Notes under the pieces: generated by a model | What the model was told of the DNA's origin: nothing | The model's database searches: none | The model's input: only the letters and a program-made list of their open reading frames with translations | Translations under genes and position numbers: made by a program | Assembly (NCBI GenBank): GCA_021324545.1 | Contig: JAJPIX010000064.1 | Coordinates: 1 to 35,306, forward strand | Source: Alphaproteobacteria bacterium | GTDB lineage: Bacteria > Pseudomonadota > Alphaproteobacteria > Micropepsales > Micropepsaceae | Direction of reading: 5' to 3' | DNA: 35,306 nucleotides | Shown: in pieces, positions 31,658 to 35,306 of the stretch | Layout: every line of letters starts with the position of its first letter | Numbering within the stretch: the stretch's first letter is position 1

Positions 31658-34600
31658 TTGAAATTTCCTAAGATCAGACGGCGCCACCTCCATCACGGCG
31701 GCCTGGTTCTTGCCGGACTCGTGGCGGCCATCGTTTTTTTTGTCATCGGTGCGGTTCTTCGCCTGTTGATTGGCCCCGTATCGCTGGCGCCCTTCAGCAC
31801 GCAATTGAGCGAATCAATCGCGCGGTCGCTGCCGGGAATTCAGGTGAAGTTCAATCAGGCGGCCCTGGAGTGGTCACGCAGCGAAAAGCGGGTCAACGTC
31901 GTGATTCTCGGCGCGCGCGTCTACGACTCCAGAAATCGGGTCGTTGCACAGGCCCCGAAAGCCGCCATCGACCTGGCCGCCGGGCCGTTCTTCCGCGGCG
32001 AAATCGCCGTGCAACGGATCACGCTCATCGGCGTGCAGCTGACGATGGTGCGCACGAAGGACGGCATGCTGCGCCTCGGTGTCGAGGGCGGCCATGGAAC
32101 GAGCGATGTTCTGCAGCGCCTCACGGAGGACATCGCGCGGCAGAGCAACGCATCGTCATTGCGGAGTTTCGCCGTGCGCAACGCCAGCGTCGCATTTCTG
32201 GGGCAGGCGAGCGGGCTTTTTGTGGTTGCTCCGCAGGCAAGCCTCTCGGTCACCAACACGGGATCGAAGAACAACCCGATGCTCGAGGCCAATGTTGACG
32301 CTGCCGTGGAGGTCTCCGGCCGCCGGTCCCATGTCGTGGCGGCCATGAGGCTTCCCGGCGGGAGCGAACCGGCTACCGGCAACTTTTCCGTTCGCGGATT
32401 CAACCTCAAGGGCCTCGGGTTAAACGCGCCCGCTTTTGCCGCACTGAAAAACACCGATCTCTCGCTCGACATGTCGGGGAATTTCTCGCTCGAACATGGC
32501 ACGCGGCTGAGATCCGCCGACCTTTCGGTTACGGGTGCCGGAACGATCAACGATCCGCGCCTGCCGGGCGGTCCTGCGCATGTGTCTTCCCTCACGGCCC
32601 TCGTGCACTATGACGGATCCACCGGCCGCGTTCTGATTAGCGATGCTTCGCTGGTCTCCAATCACGCAAGGGCGCACTTGCGCGGACAGGGCCAGGTTGA
32701 GGTCGACGCCAACGGCTTGTTGACGCGGGTCGAAGCCGACCTCGACGCAGACGACATGATGCTGAACATTCCAGGCTTTCTGCCGAGGCCGGTCACATTC
32801 AAGCGCGTCGCCCTGCGCGCCGGCTATGTCCCCTCGACGGGCGAAATGGATTTTGAACATGTCGGCATTGCCGGCGGTCCGTTGAGCGTTGATGTATCTG
32901 GCAAGATCGTATTCGCGCAGACCCAGACTCCGGAAATCGACGTGCAAGGGAAGATTGGCGCGATCGATGTGCGCGATCTTTTGCTTTATTGGCCGATGGA
33001 CATGGCCGCAGGTGCGCGCGCATGGATTGACGAGAACATGTCCGCCGGCCGGGTGGGGCCGGTGACACTGGTCACGCATATCCCCATGGGCGCGTTGAGC
33101 GGCGCTGCGCTGCCCGAGAACGATGTGAATCTTTCGTTTGCGATCTCCGGAGCGTCTGCGACCTATGTAAAGGGGCTTACGCCGATCACCGGCGGGCAGG
33201 GCACGGCCCTGCTCACGGGCGACACGTTCAAACTCGATCTGGGTTCGGCGCGAGTCGGGCCGCTTTCGATAACCAACGGCCATGTGGTGATTGCCGATCT
33301 GCATTCCCCTGATGCGGTCGGCGCAATCACGGCGCATGTGGAAGGCGCCGTGCCGGACGCCCTTGCCCTGATCGACATGAAACCGCTGCAATATCCCACG
33401 CGCTTCGGGATCAAGCCGGCAGAAACCAAGGGCACAGCCTCCATTGACCTCGACTTCCGCGTGCCAATGATCAAGGACGAAAGTGTCGATTCGCTTGGCA
33501 TTTCCGTAAAAGCGGCGATTGGCGGGCTTGCGCTGGCATTGGGACCGCATACGCAGATAGCTGATGGAAACGCCACGCTGACCGTCAGCAGCACGGCATT
33601 GCATGCGGTGGGGACGGCCTCGGTTGGCGGCGCGAGGATGGCTCTGGACTGGACGGAGGATTTCAAGCCATCCGGCCCGTTCAGTACCTCGCTCTCCGTG
33701 AATGCCCAGCTGGACGAAGCCGCGCGCAAGGCGCTGGGGCTCGATATGTCGGATTACCTCGAGGGTCCGGTTGGACTGAGCGCCAAGCTGCAGGGCCGCC
33801 ACGGCAAGATCGTTCAGGGAAATGTCTCGCTTGATCTCACGCCCACGGCGCTCGACGTTCGCCTGATCGACTACAAGAAGCCGTCAGGTGCGCCAGCCAA
33901 TGCGCAGTTCCGCGTGCATGTCGCCCCCGATGGCGCCATGTCGGCCGACAGTCTGCGGCTCTCCGGCAGCGGGCTCCAGGTCACAGGCTCGGCAGCGCTG
34001 GATGCAAACGGCAAAATCGTGGCGCTTGATCTTCCGGCTGTGCGTGCGGGACCGCTGAACGACTTTTCGGTCAAGCTCACGCGCAACGCGTCGACGGGCC
34101 TCAGCCTTTCCGCTTCTGGACGTTCATTCGATGCCGCGACGATCCTGGACGAAACCAGCAAGGGCGGCAATCCGTCTGCTTCGGAGTCGCAGGAACATTT
34201 CCGCATATCGGCACAGTTCAACACGCTTTACTTGAAAAACAGGGTCGCGCTTGCACCCTTCGTATTGACCGTAAGTGGCGTGGGCGACCGGCCGGACACG
34301 CTGTCGCTGGTCGCTACAATGCCAAAGAACCAGAAAGTATCGGCTGGAATTACGGCAGATGCGTCCGGGCGAAAGTTGACGATTCAGACCCCCGATGCGG
34401 GAACCCTGATAAGAGGGCTACTCGATTTCAAGAGCATGAAGGGCGGGCAGCTGGACGCCTCCATCACATTTCCATCGCAAGCCGGAGCCGATCCGCCGGG
34501 CGATGCGAAGCCGGTGGATTTCGAAGGAACGGTTACGATCGACAACTTCAAGATCACCAATCAGCCATTTCTCGTCAGGCTGTTTTCGGCCGGTTCGCTG

Positions 34601-35050
34601 GAAGGCATTGCCAATCTCCTGCAGGAACAGGGAATCGGTTTCGACAAGATGGTCGTGCCGTTCAGCGCCAACAATGGGATGATCTCGATTTCGGAAGCGC
34701 GTGCGGCGGGGCCGTCGCTCGGCGTCACGGCACAAGGATACATAGACCGCACGCGAGACCAGGTTTCGGTCGGCGGCACGCTCGCACCCATATATGGCAT
34801 CAACGGTCTTCTCGGCTCGATCCCGGTTCTCGGCAACATTCTGGTCTCCAAGCAGGGCGAGGGAGTGATCGGAATGACCTACAGCGTCAGCGGCAACGCG
34901 GAGGAACCGGATGTCAGCGTGAACCCCCTGTCGGTTCTGACGCCGGGCATCTTCCGCCGCATTTTCGAGGGCACGCGCGTCCCGCCCCCGCCGCTCCAGA
35001 GCAGCAATACCGGCTCCCAACCCGTTCCGGCGCCTAAACCGGGCGGATGA
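31658..35050 (+). CDS. large AsmA/YhdP-like (DUF3971) envelope protein
   Basis: A 1130-residue protein with a basic N-terminus, one TM helix (about 14-38) and a very long beta-rich periplasmic region of repeating short strands. The middle contains DUF3971-like sequence (GTALLTGDTFKLDLGSARVG, then SITNGHVVIADLHSPDAVGAI) and the end an AsmA_2-like region (AAGPSLGVTAQGYIDRTRDQ, GTLAPIYGINGLLGSIPVLG). AsmA-like proteins of the YhdP/TamB group form hydrophobic grooves that bridge the membranes for phospholipid transport. The start is a TTG at 31658, 10 bases after GAGG; an in-frame TGA at 31643 blocks any longer form and no ATG lies before the TM helix. Its stop overlaps the tyrS stop by 17 bases. 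Confidence 0.88.
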   Translation: MKFPKIRRRHLHHGGLVLAGLVAAIVFFVIGAVLRLLIGPVSLAPFSTQLSESIARSLPGIQVKFNQAALEWSRSEKRVNVVILGARVYDSRNRVVAQAPKAAIDLAAGPFFRGEIAVQRITLIGVQLTMVRTKDGMLRLGVEGGHGTSDVLQRLTEDIARQSNASSLRSFAVRNASVAFLGQASGLFVVAPQASLSVTNTGSKNNPMLEANVDAAVEVSGRRSHVVAAMRLPGGSEPATGNFSVRGFNLKGLGLNAPAFAALKNTDLSLDMSGNFSLEHGTRLRSADLSVTGAGTINDPRLPGGPAHVSSLTALVHYDGSTGRVLISDASLVSNHARAHLRGQGQVEVDANGLLTRVEADLDADDMMLNIPGFLPRPVTFKRVALRAGYVPSTGEMDFEHVGIAGGPLSVDVSGKIVFAQTQTPEIDVQGKIGAIDVRDLLLYWPMDMAAGARAWIDENMSAGRVGPVTLVTHIPMGALSGAALPENDVNLSFAISGASATYVKGLTPITGGQGTALLTGDTFKLDLGSARVGPLSITNGHVVIADLHSPDAVGAITAHVEGAVPDALALIDMKPLQYPTRFGIKPAETKGTASIDLDFRVPMIKDESVDSLGISVKAAIGGLALALGPHTQIADGNATLTVSSTALHAVGTASVGGARMALDWTEDFKPSGPFSTSLSVNAQLDEAARKALGLDMSDYLEGPVGLSAKLQGRHGKIVQGNVSLDLTPTALDVRLIDYKKPSGAPANAQFRVHVAPDGAMSADSLRLSGSGLQVTGSAALDANGKIVALDLPAVRAGPLNDFSVKLTRNASTGLSLSASGRSFDAATILDETSKGGNPSASESQEHFRISAQFNTLYLKNRVALAPFVLTVSGVGDRPDTLSLVATMPKNQKVSAGITADASGRKLTIQTPDAGTLIRGLLDFKSMKGGQLDASITFPSQAGADPPGDAKPVDFEGTVTIDNFKITNQPFLVRLFSAGSLEGIANLLQEQGIGFDKMVVPFSANNGMISISEARAAGPSLGVTAQGYIDRTRDQVSVGGTLAPIYGINGLLGSIPVLGNILVSKQGEGVIGMTYSVSGNAEEPDVSVNPLSVLTPGIFRRIFEGTRVPPPPLQSSNTGSQPVPAPKPGG

Positions 35051-35306
35051 GCATGTGCTTCTTGCGTCCGACGGAAAGCTTGATGACGCCGTTGGGCGTC
35101 AGATTGGACAGCGTCGCGACCGCTTTGACATCCCCAACGGGCTTGTCGTTCAGCCGAAGCCCACCGCCCTCGATGTGACGGCGCGCTTCGCCCACCGAAG
35201 ATGTCAGGCCGGACATCTGTGCGAGATTGGCGACCGGAATTCCCTGGGCCAGCTGGCCGCGCGGAATTTCAAAAGTTGGCAAACCCTCCGATATTGCGCC
35301 TTCTTC
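35034..35306 (-). CDS. tyrS: tyrosyl-tRNA synthetase, C-terminal part (partial)
   Basis: The last 90 codons of tyrS; the gene runs off the right edge. Visible is the C-terminal S4 RNA-binding domain (SSVGEARRHIEGGGLRLNDKP, then VKAVATLSNL, ending LSVGRKKHMLIRPV), preceded by the linker that follows the catalytic domain (EIPRGQLAQGIPVANLAQ). TyrRS charges tRNA-Tyr. The catalytic domain is outside the window. The 3' end overlaps the AsmA-like gene tail to tail by 17 bases. Confidence 0.92.
   Translation of the reverse strand, partial: EEGAISEGLPTFEIPRGQLAQGIPVANLAQMSGLTSSVGEARRHIEGGGLRLNDKPVGDVKAVATLSNLTPNGVIKLSVGRKKHMLIRPV

Overview
The window reads as a contiguous piece of an alphaproteobacterial chromosome. 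It is GC-rich and carries mostly housekeeping and cell-envelope genes. The lineage call rests on marker genes and gene order: the NDUFA12-type complex I accessory subunit next to an MlaD protein, a DUF2155 protein and Aat; the tight aroQ-accB-accC cluster; the neighbourhood of RNase E, N-acetylmuramoyl-L-alanine amidase, PBP1a and RF2; a class II (B12-dependent) ribonucleotide reductase; and dapA-smpB. The genus cannot be fixed from the sequence alone. No rRNA, tRNA, IS element, prophage or CRISPR array is visible.

Layout. Positions 1-1465 hold a 37-residue extremely basic peptide, a Nu-class-like glutathione transferase with a histone-like Lys/Ala tail, and a one-repeat Sel1 protein. 1473-3979 (minus) hold a soluble lytic transglycosylase and a DUF1272 zinc-ribbon protein. 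4081-5449 (plus) hold dapA and smpB. 5467-10103 (minus) hold an ABM-fold protein, an unknown basic protein and nrdJ, followed by a 437-base divergent control region with NrdR-box-like sites. 10541-11985 (plus) hold NDUFA12, mlaD and DUF2155. 11838-15275 (minus) hold aat, a tiny flagellar-rod-like protein, accC, accB and aroQ. 15354-16352 (plus) is a fused thiS-thiG. 16353-18540 (minus) hold a ScsC/DsbA-like thiol oxidoreductase and an M48 TPR metalloprotease. 18654-19979 (plus) is a lipoprotein of the gamma-glutamyltransferase family that appears catalytically dead. 19982-22747 (minus) is RNase E with a long leader. 23189-28790 (plus) hold the amidase, PBP1a, a secreted TonB-C-domain protein and prfB with its programmed +1 frameshift. 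28872-31487 (minus) hold bactofilin, an overlapping M23 peptidase and a Bcp-type peroxiredoxin. 31658-35050 (plus) is a large AsmA/YhdP-like protein. The window closes in the 3' end of tyrS (minus).

Functionally the window is dominated by peptidoglycan and envelope work (lytic transglycosylase, amidase, PBP1a, M23-bactofilin pair, BepA-like M48, DsbA/ScsC-like protein, MlaD, AsmA-like), fatty-acid initiation (accB/accC), precursor synthesis (dapA, aroQ, thiSG, nrdJ) and translation quality control (smpB, prfB, aat, rne, tyrS). Genes are packed with many small overlaps and several convergent overlaps. No obvious defence or mobile system is present. The most unusual items are the degenerate GGT-like lipoprotein, the minimal rod-protein-like ORF between accC and aat, the ThiS-ThiG fusion whose Gly-Gly tail is internal, the histone-like tail on the GST beside a tiny basic peptide, and the roughly 150-base antisense coding overlap of aat with the DUF2155 gene.
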